From contig NZ_CP028919.1 in NCBI RefSeq assembly GCF_003060865.1, forward strand, positions 62,001 to 126,000: 64,000 nucleotides of DNA, in the 5' to 3' direction. Source of the stretch: Gemmobacter aquarius. GTDB lineage: Bacteria; Pseudomonadota; Alphaproteobacteria; Rhodobacterales; Rhodobacteraceae. Below are positions 35,235 to 44,305 of the stretch, piece after piece. Position 1 is the first letter of the stretch, and each line of letters starts with the position of its first letter. The position numbers and the translations under genes were made by a program. Under the pieces are notes generated by a model. That model had not been told where the DNA came from and made no database searches. It saw nothing but the letters and a program-made list of their open reading frames with translations.

Positions 35235-36008
35235 TTGGCACAGGCCAGGTCAACGAAAGCCCCGGTTATCTGTTTACACGGATTTCCGGGGCTTCCGTCC
35301 CATTGGGACCATTTCGCAACCGAACTGCCCGACGACCGCGAGGTCTATTCCCTGCCGATGCCGTGGTTGCAGCGCAGCGGCGTTGCCAAGACCGGTTTCG
35401 CGTCAGTCCTCAATTACATCGCCTCGGTAGCCAAGGCGGCCTTGACCGGACCTGCCCATTTCGTCGGGCATGATCTTGGCGGGGTGGCCCTGTATTGGCT
35501 GGCGCGGACAGACTTTCGCGAACATATGAAAAGCCTGACGTTCATCGCGGCCCCGCATCCGTTTTCCTATCAGCGTTTCATGGCGTCGGACGAGGGCGCG
35601 TCAAAGTCGGGATATATCGACAGCATCCTGCAAAGCCGCGATGACGCCGTGTTGGCCGATTGTTTGCTTGCCGGGATCACTGGCAGCGATACCGCCGTGA
35701 CCGGCGACATTGGCGCGGCACTTCGCGCCACCGACTTCGCCGCCCTTCGTGCGCTTTACGCCCAGATCCGGCAGGCCAGACCGCACGAGCCGCAAAAGGG
35801 CGCTTGCCGTCTGGACTGTCCGGTCGCGATGATCCACGCCAAGGACGACCGCTACCTTCCTGCGGGACTGATGCAAGACAGTGCAGCGCGCTTTGCGTGC
35901 AGCGGGGCGACGCTTGGACTGTCGGGGGATAGCCATTATCCCCACCTGACTGACCCCGCACGGGTGGCGCAATTTGCAGAAGGGTTCTGGAATGCCTTCG
36001 AGCCCTGA
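35235..36008 (+). CDS. Alpha/beta hydrolase, epoxide-hydrolase/haloalkane-dehalogenase-like
   Basis: 257 residues from a TTG; no ATG is available near the conserved start. Oxyanion loop HGFPGLPSHW is at residues 16-25. The nucleophile elbow GHDLGG has Asp80 where esterases carry Ser, as in epoxide hydrolases and dehalogenases. The catalytic His is in GDSHYPHL near the C-terminus. Such enzymes open epoxides or remove halide through an ester intermediate. The P450 gene overlaps its 3' end by 17 bases, which suggests the P450 may make the epoxide. Confidence 0.8.
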   Translation: MAQARSTKAPVICLHGFPGLPSHWDHFATELPDDREVYSLPMPWLQRSGVAKTGFASVLNYIASVAKAALTGPAHFVGHDLGGVALYWLARTDFREHMKSLTFIAAPHPFSYQRFMASDEGASKSGYIDSILQSRDDAVLADCLLAGITGSDTAVTGDIGAALRATDFAALRALYAQIRQARPHEPQKGACRLDCPVAMIHAKDDRYLPAGLMQDSAARFACSGATLGLSGDSHYPHLTDPARVAQFAEGFWNAFEP

Positions 36009-37236
36009 CCGAAGCCCGCCCCCCTTTGCCGATCCCTCTGTCGAGGTCAAAGCGCAGCAGGGCTTGAACCGTCTGGTGCTGACCCTGTTGCAGCGCGTGG
36101 CTCAGCCCGCGGTCGACCGGCCAGACCGTATCGGCGTGTTGCACGTGATCGAAGACCCCGAACTTGCCGACGAGGTGTTCAAGACCCCGACGCTGTTCCA
36201 GAAGAATTTCGCCTTGGTCGCGGCACTTGGCCAAAGCAGGTTCAATCTTAACGGCGACCGCTGGGCAGAATTTCGCGACCGCACGCAACCGGCCTACAAC
36301 AAGGCCAGCAAACCCGCAGAAATTCCGAAGATCGACGCGATCTATCGCGACGCCCTAAGCGGGGTTTCCCCGCACGATGGCGCGGCCCTTGAGCCTGCAT
36401 TGATGCGAGCAGCCCTTGCGGTGTTTTGCAAGGCTTTGAATATCGTGCTTGATCCGGATGCGGTGGCGCAGCTGTTCCCCCACATCCGCACCCATGCCAA
36501 GATGCTGCAATTCTTCTCGTGGTATGGCGCGCAGCAATCCGACGTCCTGTTGCAACGGGCCGAATGGCTGGACCAGTGCTTCAACGAACTCATTCTGGCC
36601 GATCCCCATACCCGCGATTTCGTGCAGCAGGCCGTCACGGGTAAATCCCTGTCGGAATGGTCGCCTGCCATCACCGATCTGATGCAAAATCTGTTCGCGG
36701 GGATCGAAACCACGGTTGCCACCCTGTCTTGGGCCGTGCAGCTTTTGGGCCAGAATTCCGACCTGCAAGACGCACTGCGGCGCGAGGCTGACGCGCCCTT
36801 GCAGAACCGGACCCTGACACGCGGTTTCCTGTGGGAGACCATGCGCTGCTTCCCGCCAATCCCCTTTGTGGTGCGCGAACTATCAGACGATTACTGCGGT
36901 CACGGACGCAGCTTTGCCAAGGGTGAACAGGTCATCGTTTCTGTCCTCGGTCTGCACCGTCACGCGGGTTACTGGGTCAATCCAAACGAATTTCATGCCG
37001 CGCGCGACGAATTCGCCGATGGCCAGCCAACACCAATTGCCTTCCGCCCGTTCCTTTCCGGCCCGCGCGTTTGCGGCGGCAAACGCCTTGCCGAGCTTGA
37101 GATGCTGGTCGCCCTGCCCGAAATCTTGCGCCGGTGGCGCATCGTCTCGACATCGCCCGACATCAGCTATGACTACGCGCTTGCCCTGCGTCCGCAAAGC
37201 CTGACAAGCGTGCGGCTGGAAGCCTTGCCCCGATGA
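35992..37236 (+). CDS. Cytochrome P450
   Basis: 414 residues from the ATG at 35992 (AGAAGGG just upstream). The I-helix motif is FAGIETT with Glu239-Thr; the K-helix ExxR is in LWETMRCFPP; the haem loop FLSGPRVCGG has Cys361. No membrane anchor, so a soluble bacterial P450 needing separate ferredoxin and reductase, which are not in the window. It starts inside the hydrolase gene and its stop overlaps the sulfotransferase start, i.e. a translationally coupled tailoring operon. Substrate unknown; a lipid or secondary metabolite is plausible. Confidence 0.9.
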   Translation: MPSSPDRSPPPFADPSVEVKAQQGLNRLVLTLLQRVAQPAVDRPDRIGVLHVIEDPELADEVFKTPTLFQKNFALVAALGQSRFNLNGDRWAEFRDRTQPAYNKASKPAEIPKIDAIYRDALSGVSPHDGAALEPALMRAALAVFCKALNIVLDPDAVAQLFPHIRTHAKMLQFFSWYGAQQSDVLLQRAEWLDQCFNELILADPHTRDFVQQAVTGKSLSEWSPAITDLMQNLFAGIETTVATLSWAVQLLGQNSDLQDALRREADAPLQNRTLTRGFLWETMRCFPPIPFVVRELSDDYCGHGRSFAKGEQVIVSVLGLHRHAGYWVNPNEFHAARDEFADGQPTPIAFRPFLSGPRVCGGKRLAELEMLVALPEILRRWRIVSTSPDISYDYALALRPQSLTSVRLEALPR

Positions 37237-38267
37237 CTCAGATGCCGGTTTTCGTTGTCGCCTGTTCCGGCCGCTGCGGTTCTACGCTGCTGAGCGAAAT
37301 GCTTGAACGACATCCGCAGGTTCTGAGCCTGTCGGAATTTCTCGTGCCGCTCGTGCTGTCGGGCGTTCGCCATGCCGAACAGCCCCTGACGGCGCAGCAA
37401 TTCTGCGCGGCTTTGCAGACACATATGCCGACCACCAGCGCGCTACTGAAGGCCGGTATCACGGTGTCCGAATTCCGCTACCCCTTCCAACGTCAGGGCG
37501 CGCGTCACCGGAGGGACAGCGGCTTGCCCTTTCCGGTGAATTGCGCACTCTCGCATCTGACCGATGATCCCGACGGCGCCTTCGATGTGCTGTTGCGCCG
37601 CGTTCTGGCCACGAACGGAACCTGCGTGCGCGACCATCTGACCTGCACCTTCCAGACCTTGGCCGAGATGTTCGGCGGGTCCATCGTCGTCGAGCGCAGC
37701 GGTGGCAGCCTTCTTTTCACCGCGCAGATCAGGGCGCTTCTGCCGCAAGCGTCCTTTATCCTGCTCACACGCAGCGGCACCGAAACAGCCCTGTCGATGA
37801 GCCGGCACGCCTATTTCCGGCACATCGCCCTGCGTTCGGTTCTGACCGCCGAACTGGGCTATGACCCCTATACTTCGCCACAGCGCGGCGGCGTTTCGGC
37901 CTTGCCCCCCGATCTTGCCCGCCAATTGCCCGAGCATTTTACAAAAGCCGGTTTCGAAGCGCTGGACCTGCCACTCGATCTTTTCGGCGCGATCTGGGCG
38001 CATCACACCGAACGCGGTCTCGCGGCCCTGCCCGCCCGTTTCCACCACCTGTCTTACGAAAGCCTTTGCGCCGGTCCTCACGCCACGCTTCGCGCCGTTG
38101 CGGAACACATCGGTGCAGCGCCCGATCCGCACTGGCTCGCCGCCGCCGCCCCATTGGTCAGCCCGCCACAGTGCAAGCCGGAAAGCCTGCCGCCCGATGA
38201 ATTGGCCTACCTCGGGGCCGCCTGCGAACCGGGTGTCGCTGCACTTGCCAGAAAAGGGATCGTCTGA
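37233..38267 (+). CDS. Sulfotransferase-family protein
   Basis: 344 residues. The PAPS-binding loop is VVACSGRCGSTLLSEMLERH at residues ~8-27, with FILLTRSGTETALSMSRHAYF as the second conserved element. The C-terminal half carries LPARFHHLSYESLCAGPHATL, the usual region around the 3'-phosphate and dimerisation helix. Its start overlaps the P450 stop and its stop overlaps the next start (TGATG), so all four enzymes are made from one message. It would sulfate a hydroxyl that the P450 or hydrolase may expose. Confidence 0.82.
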   Translation: MTQMPVFVVACSGRCGSTLLSEMLERHPQVLSLSEFLVPLVLSGVRHAEQPLTAQQFCAALQTHMPTTSALLKAGITVSEFRYPFQRQGARHRRDSGLPFPVNCALSHLTDDPDGAFDVLLRRVLATNGTCVRDHLTCTFQTLAEMFGGSIVVERSGGSLLFTAQIRALLPQASFILLTRSGTETALSMSRHAYFRHIALRSVLTAELGYDPYTSPQRGGVSALPPDLARQLPEHFTKAGFEALDLPLDLFGAIWAHHTERGLAALPARFHHLSYESLCAGPHATLRAVAEHIGAAPDPHWLAAAAPLVSPPQCKPESLPPDELAYLGAACEPGVAALARKGIV

Positions 38268-39139
38268 TGTCCTCGCTACGCCCCGACCGGATAGAGCGGC
38301 TGAAAATACTGAACGGCGAAATCGTGCTGGATGTGGCCGTCAGGATATGGTCGGTCGCGAAGCCAAGGGGAACGCTCTTCTGCCTGCACGGATTTGCGGG
38401 CACGGGGCAGGATTTCGCCTTCCTCGGCCGGATGCTGCGAAAGGCCCAGATCGAAACCATTGCCATCGACATGCCCGGCCGTGGTGCCAGCACCTTTCTG
38501 GGCGACCCCAGCCGCTACAGCCTGCGTCTGAGCCAAACAGCTTTGAACGAGGCAATCAAACTCGCACGGGGGCCGGTCATTCTTGCGGGCACCTCATGGG
38601 GCGGTGTCATCGCCGCAAACATCGCGCTGAACGCCCGACAAGGTATCTTCGGCCTCATTCTGGTGGACACCCCGATGGTCTCAAGCGAGGACACGGACCA
38701 TCCCCACGAAGATTTCATCCGTGACGAGGCCTTGCGCCAGTTCAGCACGGCGCAAAGCGCACGGATCTATTATGCCGCCACCCGCAATTTGCAGCATGTC
38801 GCAAAAGACGACCTCGACGAGTTGCTGACAGCCGCCCTGATGCCCATCGATGGCGGATTTCGCATGCGCTTCGATCCGGCGCTTATGTCGACTATCGGAC
38901 GCCGCAGCCCGTTCAACCTGGCAGCCAGCTTGCAGCAGGCACCCTTTCCGATCCTGTCGGTGCTTGGCCAATACAGCCATCTGGTGACATCGGCCAAGGA
39001 AGTCATTGCCCGCGATGCCGTGCCTGCCATGAAGCGGCTGTATTGCGACTTCGAAGCGCATCCCCCGTCGCTTTCGAGACCCGAACACCTCGAAGCCATC
39101 TGCGCCTTTGTCACGGGGTGTCTGGAGCAGATCGCCTGA
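38267..39139 (+). CDS. Alpha/beta hydrolase (serine type)
   Basis: 290 residues. Oxyanion loop is LHGFAGTGQDF, nucleophile elbow is GTSWGG with Ser110, a probable acid lies in the PILSVLGQYSHLV region, and the catalytic His may be in EAHPPSLSRPEHL. It resembles esterases and thioesterases of the lysophospholipase/MhpC kind. Last gene of the coupled operon. Its 3' end overlaps the convergent acyltransferase-like gene by 29 bases. Confidence 0.8.
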   Translation: MSSLRPDRIERLKILNGEIVLDVAVRIWSVAKPRGTLFCLHGFAGTGQDFAFLGRMLRKAQIETIAIDMPGRGASTFLGDPSRYSLRLSQTALNEAIKLARGPVILAGTSWGGVIAANIALNARQGIFGLILVDTPMVSSEDTDHPHEDFIRDEALRQFSTAQSARIYYAATRNLQHVAKDDLDELLTAALMPIDGGFRMRFDPALMSTIGRRSPFNLAASLQQAPFPILSVLGQYSHLVTSAKEVIARDAVPAMKRLYCDFEAHPPSLSRPEHLEAICAFVTGCLEQIA

Positions 39140-39590
39140 TCTTGACGGCCCGCGGCGACGGCGCGCGCTCGTTTTCGTAAAACCGCTTCCAATAGACCGG
39201 CAGACCCGGGGCCATCTTCTTTGCGGCCTTGATCATTCGCAGGATGTCGCCACTGTCCTGTGCATGAAAAATCGTCACCACGATGGCATCCCCGTCTGCC
39301 ACCTTGCGGAGCGGGCCCTGATTGCGCAACCAGTCCTCGGCCACGTCTTTCGTGGTTCGCACCCAGCCGACATAGCCGCAGATACGGTCGTTTCTTTCGA
39401 CGATAAGATGCGTGCCGTCATTGATCTGGTGCATCAGCGATGAAAGCGTGGGGCCGAATTCGAAACGGGTGAAAAGATCGATCTCGGAAAGGTACTTCGC
39501 CGCTATCCCCAACGAGTAGGGGTTTCGGGACAATTGAAGAATACGGGTGTCCGTGCCGGCTTGGTCCATCAGTCCGCTTTCGCTGTGCAT
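39111..39590 (-). CDS. HlyC/GNAT-like acyltransferase-fold protein
   Basis: 159 residues. The pattern GIAAKYLSEIDLFTRFEFGP followed by INDGTHLIVERNDRICGYVG, then WVRTTKDVAEDWL and DGDAIVVTIFHAQDS, recalls toxin-activating lysine acyltransferases (HlyC type), which share the GNAT fold. The chain ends with a basic tail (KIRRSA). The catalytic His of HlyC is not obvious, and no RTX toxin gene is nearby, so the acceptor may be a small molecule or another protein. It is convergent with and overlaps the hydrolase gene. Confidence 0.45.
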   Translation of the reverse strand: MHSESGLMDQAGTDTRILQLSRNPYSLGIAAKYLSEIDLFTRFEFGPTLSSLMHQINDGTHLIVERNDRICGYVGWVRTTKDVAEDWLRNQGPLRKVADGDAIVVTIFHAQDSGDILRMIKAAKKMAPGLPVYWKRFYENERAPSPRAVKIRRSAPDTP

Positions 39591-39630
39591 GCGCTCATAT
39601 CTTAAACTTTGTATGCGGGGGCGTCACCAG

Positions 39631-39800
39631 CCCGTCACCGTTCGTGCCATCCGCAGCGTTCATCGTCTGTTGCGCTTGCCGGATCCGACATCGGACGAAG
39701 CGGTCAACATCACCATAGGCGCATGAAAATGAATCAAGCGGAGAACGCTGCGCCTCACGGAGCAGGCCAAGGGTTTGGCGTAGCGAGCGGCGTTATCGGG
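39631..39800 (+). pseudogene. Relic of a tyrosine-recombinase gene
   Basis: RAIRSVHRLLRLPDPTSDEA then VNITI closely parallels AIRKVHRLLRLPDPTLDEAV of the intact integrase at 41577. A stop, a frame change and IKRRTLRLTEQAKGLA follow (intact copy: IKRRTLCRPKQAKGLT). About 55 codons remain, with at least one small deletion and one frameshift. Confidence 0.75.
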
Positions 39801-39872
39801 GGTTTGCGGTACTGAGTGCAACTTATGGTTGCAAATGGGTTCGTTTCGTAAAAATGGTCTTTTGCTGCCTTC

Positions 39873-40457
39873 CTAGGCTTCCCTATTCGTCCTGAGTTCC
39901 TTCGTACTGCTTCTCTGCCGTTCTGTCTGCCTTATCGCCGAGCCTACCAATCGCTCCCGCTCTGCGAAAATCCATGCCTTTCGGGCAAGGCGCAGGGATC
40001 CCTCGGCTTCCTTAACATAGCGCTTCGACAGGCCATTATCTTGTGCCGCCCCTAAGAAGGCATCGAGCGCGGCCGCCACTTCGGAGAGTGATGCAGATGG
40101 ATCTGCCACCCTTCCCCAGACTTCGCGAGTATCCGCTGCATCGGCAAGGCGCGCAGCTTGGGCATCTGCTTCCTGCATGTTCAGGACTTCGCGCCGTTGG
40201 GCCATGCGCGCTTCAGCGACGGCCAATCGAAGTGCAAGTCGAAGGCGCGGATCGTTGTCGATCTCGGAGGGACTTGGTAACTCGGATTCACCAAGAATGA
40301 CGGACAGCCACATCGCGACATCGGTCGCATTTGGTGGCTTCGTAAGGCCGTGGCGCAGCGCGTTGCGGGAAGAGTTAATCACACCGTCGCCCGTTCGAGG
40401 TCCGGTGCTCTTTCGAGCGTTCCGGCGATTGGCTTCGATCTGCCTCAGCGTCGTCAC
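39873..40457 (-). CDS. Hypothetical protein with N-terminal NARKSTGPRT motif
   Basis: 194 residues from a GTG overlapping the stop of the gene before it. The N-terminus (IEANRRNARKSTGPRTGDG, then SSRNALRHGLT) is a common signature of unassigned proteobacterial proteins linked to mobile DNA. The rest is helical and charged, with RYVKEAEGSLRLARKAW near the C-terminus. It is preceded by its partner gene (40454-41101). Nucleic-acid binding is suggested by the basic start but unproven. Confidence 0.6.
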   Translation of the reverse strand: MTTLRQIEANRRNARKSTGPRTGDGVINSSRNALRHGLTKPPNATDVAMWLSVILGESELPSPSEIDNDPRLRLALRLAVAEARMAQRREVLNMQEADAQAARLADAADTREVWGRVADPSASLSEVAAALDAFLGAAQDNGLSKRYVKEAEGSLRLARKAWIFAERERLVGSAIRQTERQRSSTKELRTNREA

Positions 40458-41101
40458 TTCGACACCACGCGTGCGCTCATGGCGCGATTGTCCTGAAGGC
40501 CGCGGTAATCGGTCATCAACCGCCTGCGACGGTTCTCAAGGTCGACGAGTTTATCCTCGTGGAACCGATATTCAGGCTTGTGGCCCGTGTGCGCGTCAGA
40601 AAGCAGGCTGATCAAAGAAATCCCCGCCGCAGTGCATTCAGCGTGTGCCGCAGCGGCAACTTCGACATCATCTGCAACTGCGCGCTGCGACATTTGCAAG
40701 GCCTCGAAATCGGCTTGTTCCCGATCGATCGGCCTTTGCACAAAATCTGCTTCTTTCTTGCCGGCCTCGATCCATTCCTCCCATTCCGCGTCCAGGACAG
40801 CTTCGTGACGTTGGCCCAGCACCTTTCTCCATGCATCTCGAATAAGGCCGACCAATGATTTCCTGATGGCCTCGTCGCGCATCCTGCGGTGCTGTTGAAG
40901 CTCCCACTCCAGCTCGACAATACCGTCTGCAAGCACGCATTCGTAGGGCGAGGCGGGCTCGAGCGACGCAAGAAGTTGTTCCCGAAATGGAGCGAACAAC
41001 GCGGCCGGCTCACCAGGGAGAGCGGCACGCTTCGGCAGGAGATCACGAAAGGACGCAAGCCCAAAGGCGGCAGGAGTTGGGTAAGATAGATTGCCGGACA
41101 T
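40454..41101 (-). CDS. Hypothetical helical protein, partner of the preceding family
   Basis: 215 residues from the ATG at 41101 (AGGA 8 bases upstream; the frame is open to 41170). Mostly helical: PYECVLADGIVELEWELQQH then RRMRDEAIRKSLVGLI, and a C-terminal LENRRRRLMTDYRGLQD. Members of this type are often found next to the NARKSTGPRT proteins, as here with a 4-base overlap. Function unknown. Confidence 0.55.
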   Translation of the reverse strand: MSGNLSYPTPAAFGLASFRDLLPKRAALPGEPAALFAPFREQLLASLEPASPYECVLADGIVELEWELQQHRRMRDEAIRKSLVGLIRDAWRKVLGQRHEAVLDAEWEEWIEAGKKEADFVQRPIDREQADFEALQMSQRAVADDVEVAAAAHAECTAAGISLISLLSDAHTGHKPEYRFHEDKLVDLENRRRRLMTDYRGLQDNRAMSARVVSK

Positions 41102-41303
41102 ATCAAAATCCTGATACCAAGTCGCCAAACAGCACAATATATAGCTCAAAGGCGGTCGCTTGTAAAACACAAGCGCCTGCGGTGAAGCTCTGAACGGCTT
41201 TGCGCGTTTTGGCTAGCCTCCTGAAAGCGATGCTAGCACTCCCTGAAACTTTCTTTGGTGAACTCCGACCACTTGCAGGAAAGAAGAAACTGAAAGTCGT
41301 GGC

Positions 41304-41552
41304 CTAGTCCGGAGCGCGAACTCTAATGCCAGGTCCATCCTCAGGGGAGCCTATGAACTCGATGCCTGACCGCTCATAGAAGCTTTTGAGTGTAAGGAGG
41401 TGGCCTTTTCTTGCCTTCGGAACGCCCTCGGTTGCTTCGTAACGTTTGAGAGTGGCGGTACCTATGGACGTCATTTCCGCAACGTGGGCTACAGAATATC
41501 CGAGTACTGCTCGAGCAGCGCGAAGCTGAAGAGCTGCGATGACATCTTGCAT
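41304..41552 (-). CDS. XRE-family helix-turn-helix regulator
   Basis: 82 residues. The HTH is ARAVLGYSVAHVAEMTSIGT followed by ATLKRYEA. The C-terminal IEFIGSPEDGPGIRVRAPD is the usual tail of small Xre regulators on mobile elements. It is divergent from the integrase gene, with only 24 bases between, so it may control integrase expression. Confidence 0.8.
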   Translation of the reverse strand: MQDVIAALQLRAARAVLGYSVAHVAEMTSIGTATLKRYEATEGVPKARKGHLLTLKSFYERSGIEFIGSPEDGPGIRVRAPD

Positions 41553-41576
41553 TATGATACCAATTAGATCAATTTA

Positions 41577-42488
41577 GTGCGTATGAAACATGATATCACC
41601 TCGAGTTGGCGCACGCATTTCGAAAGGCTCGAAGGGGCGTTTGCACCATCCACATTGCGCGCCTACTTTGCCGACGTCCAGCATTTTGAAACGTGGTGCA
41701 ATGGGACAGGGGTTTCCGCTTTTCCGATCTCGACCGATGATCTTTGCAACTATCTGGAAGGCAATGGCCTTTCCTCCTCGCCCGCTACTGTGCGACGCAG
41801 ACTCTATGCCATCCGAAAAGTCCATCGTCTTCTGCGCCTTCCAGATCCGACCTTGGACGAGGCGGTAAACATCACGATCCGGCGGATCAAGCGCAGAACG
41901 CTGTGCCGACCGAAACAAGCCAAAGGTTTGACATCGGAATACCTCGCACAGTTTCTAGCGGTGCAGCCAGACACGCCTTGGGGCTGGCGAAACCGTGCCA
42001 TGTTGTCGCTCGGCTACGATCTGCTAACCCGTCGTTCCGAACTCGTAGCGTTGCAAACGGCAGATGTGCAATTTCGCGCCGATAGCACCCTGCGAGTTAC
42101 GATCCGCAGGAGTAAGGCTGACCCCTTTGGGATGGGTCGCATTTCTTTCACCTCACGCCGGACCGCCGACGAAGTCGCCCGCTGGTTGGAATGGCGTGGT
42201 CCCGATATCGGTCCGCTCTTCTGCGCCATTTATCAAGGCAAGGCGATCGATCGTTCGCTGGAAGCGACCTTCGTCAAACGACTGATCAAGGAAGCTGCAC
42301 GAGATGCTGGACATGAGCCGGCCACTGTTGATGCCTTCAGTGGTCATTCGATGCGGGTAGGTGCAGCGCAGGACCTGCTGGTGATGGGGCATGACGCGAT
42401 TGCGATCATGCGAGCAGGGGGGTGGAAGTCGGTAAACGTCCTAGCAAGGTATCTGGAGCATTCTGAGCACAACGTCTGGGAGGGATGA
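41577..42488 (+). CDS. Tyrosine recombinase / phage-type integrase
   Basis: 303 residues from a GTG (an ATG is two codons further). N-terminal SAM-like DNA-binding domain: FAPSTLRAYFADVQHFETWC. The catalytic domain has Arg in LLTRRSELVALQ, HxxR in FSGHSMRVGAAQ, and the nucleophile Tyr in VLARYLEHSEHN. A degraded sibling lies at 39631, so the hypothetical/XRE genes sit between two integrase copies. Attachment sites could not be identified. Confidence 0.88.
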   Translation: MRMKHDITSSWRTHFERLEGAFAPSTLRAYFADVQHFETWCNGTGVSAFPISTDDLCNYLEGNGLSSSPATVRRRLYAIRKVHRLLRLPDPTLDEAVNITIRRIKRRTLCRPKQAKGLTSEYLAQFLAVQPDTPWGWRNRAMLSLGYDLLTRRSELVALQTADVQFRADSTLRVTIRRSKADPFGMGRISFTSRRTADEVARWLEWRGPDIGPLFCAIYQGKAIDRSLEATFVKRLIKEAARDAGHEPATVDAFSGHSMRVGAAQDLLVMGHDAIAIMRAGGWKSVNVLARYLEHSEHNVWEG

Positions 42489-42659
42489 AGTGAAAAGGTG
42501 AAACGCTGACTTTCCTGGCAGGCGGCCGCACGTTTCAGGACCGCTCGACAGGCTAGAAATCGTGGTCTCGCCACAAGGGTCAGACGTCGCGCACCACCCC
42601 GCCATCGGCCCTGGCCGGGGCCGGTGACGGGGCCAGTTTAGCAGAACGCAGATACAGAA

Positions 42660-42753
42660 GGGTCAGGACCCATTGATCTGCTTGAAGCTTCCGTGGTTGA
42701 GTGATTCAAGGTCCCGAAATTACGGGGTGGCGATGAGCAATCTTTTCTGGCTA
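42660..42753 (+). mobile_element. 5' end fragment of an IS5-family element
   Basis: GGGTCAGGACCCATTGATCT is typical of IS5-type termini. It is followed by an ATG at 42733 starting MSNLFWL, the N-terminus of many IS5-type transposases. The similarity stops at about 42753, where IS66 sequence begins. The 170 bases to its left (42489-42659) show no recognisable gene. Confidence 0.6.
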
Positions 42754-42774
42754 GCTGGCGGTCGGCAATCTGCC

Positions 42775-44008
42775 GGCCGCGCTGCCGCGGATCGAAGAGA
42801 TCATCGAACCTGCCAGCCTGATTTGTCCTTGAGGTTGTGGTGTCATGCGCAAGATCGGCGAAGACCGCAGCGAGCGGCTGGACATCGTTCCCGCCCAGTT
42901 GCGCGTGGTCGTGACCGTCCGTCCGAAGTATTCCTGCCGGATCTGCACCGACGGGGTGACCCAAGCGCCAGCGCTCTCTCACCTGATCATGGCGGCCTGC
43001 CGACCGATGCGACGCTCAACCATGTGCTGGTCAGCAAGTATGCGGACCATCTGCCTTTGTATCACCAGAGCCAGATCCTGTCGCGGGCGGGTCTTGATCT
43101 GCACCGCGCCGTGCTGGCCGACTGGGTCGGCAAGGCCGCGTTCCATTTGAAGCCGGTGGTAGACCGGCTCGCTGACCACCTGAAGCGATCAGGTAAGCTG
43201 TTCATGGACGAAACGACAGCCCCGGTGCTGGACCCGGGGCGCGGGAGGACAAAGACCGGATACCTCTGGGCGTTGGCGCGCGATGACCGGTCATGGGGCG
43301 GCGAGGATCCGCCCGGCGTGGTCTACTTCTACGCCCCCGGCCGCGCGGGCGAGAATGCCGAAACCTTCCTCACCGGCTTCGATGGCATCCTGCAGGTGGA
43401 TGGCTATACTGGCTATAACCGACTGACCAAGCCTTCCCGCAAGGGTGGCGCGCCCGTTCGGGTGGCGCATTGCTGGGCGCATGCCCGGCGCAAACTCAAG
43501 GAAGTCTTCGACCGCGACGGTTCCGAGATCGCGGCAGAAGGGCTGCGTCGCATCGCCGAGTTCTATGCCGTCGAGGCCGACATCCGCGGCATCGCGCCCG
43601 GTCAGCGCCTCTCGGCCCGACAGGCCCGCACTTTGCCACTGGTGGCCGACTTCGGTGATTGGATGTAGGCGCAACGCCGCAAGATATCGCCGAAATCCCG
43701 GCTGGGTGAAAAGCTCACATACATCCATAACCACTGGGAAGGGTTGCAAACCTTCCTGACAGACGGACGTGTCGAGATCGACTCCAACAGGGTGGAAAAC
43801 CTGATCCGCCCCATCGCCCTTAATCGCAAAAACGCCTTCTTCGCCGGTCACGATGAAGGTGTCGTCGCCTGGGGCCGCATCGCCTCGCTGATCGAAACCT
43901 GCAAGATCAATGGATCGAGCCCATCGCCTATCTCAAGGCCACCCTGACCGCCTTCGCCAACGGCCATCCGCAAAGCCGCCTCGACGATCTGCTGCCGTGG
44001 AACTTCAC
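42775..44008 (+). pseudogene. Degenerate IS66-family transposase (TnpC) gene
   Basis: It reads LPRIEEIIEPASLICP-stop, then MRKIGEDRSERLDIVPAQLR, a frame shift, HVLVSKYADHLPLYHQSQIL onward through KLFMDETTAPVLDPG, DGYTGYNRLTKPSRK and HCWAHARRKLKEVF. An in-frame stop follows at 43666-43668, then VEIDSNRVENLIRPIALNRK and a last frame shift to DDLLPWNF. At least three disruptions and a missing N-terminus make it inactive. It is related to, but clearly different from, the intact copy at 44306-45844. Confidence 0.85.
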
Positions 44009-44045
44009 GCCGTCAAGAAAAGCAGTCCGTGGTCCACAGCGACTG

Positions 44046-44207
44046 CTTACGACCGAACGGACCGCACGGAAGGTCTACTGCACCCGAGACGAGGCACGCG
44101 CCGACGTCTTCGACTACATCGAACGGTTCTACAACCCGCGCAGACAGCAATCGAAACTGGGCTACCTGAGCCCCATGGAGTTCGAGGCCCGCGCTATGCT
44201 AGCTTAA
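44046..44207 (+). pseudogene. C-terminal fragment of an IS3-family OrfB transposase
   Basis: TERTARKVYCTRDEARADVF, DYIERFYNPRRQQSKLGYLS and PMEFEARAMLA end at a stop. This is the conserved tail of IS3-type transposases. It joins directly to the IS66 relic on its left, so several ISs have been inserted and cut down here. Confidence 0.8.
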
Positions 44208-44305
44208 CCCGGGTGTACACGAAACCGGCAGCAGCTCAGTTACCCAAGTCCTAAGCCTAGATCGTAACTCAGCCGATGTCTGGTTCTTCGTAAGCGCTGT
44301 GCCGA

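Noticed and set aside
42489..42659. GC-rich gap between the integrase and the IS5 fragment searched for an att site or tRNA
   Set aside because: No cloverleaf, direct repeat or coding frame could be supported.
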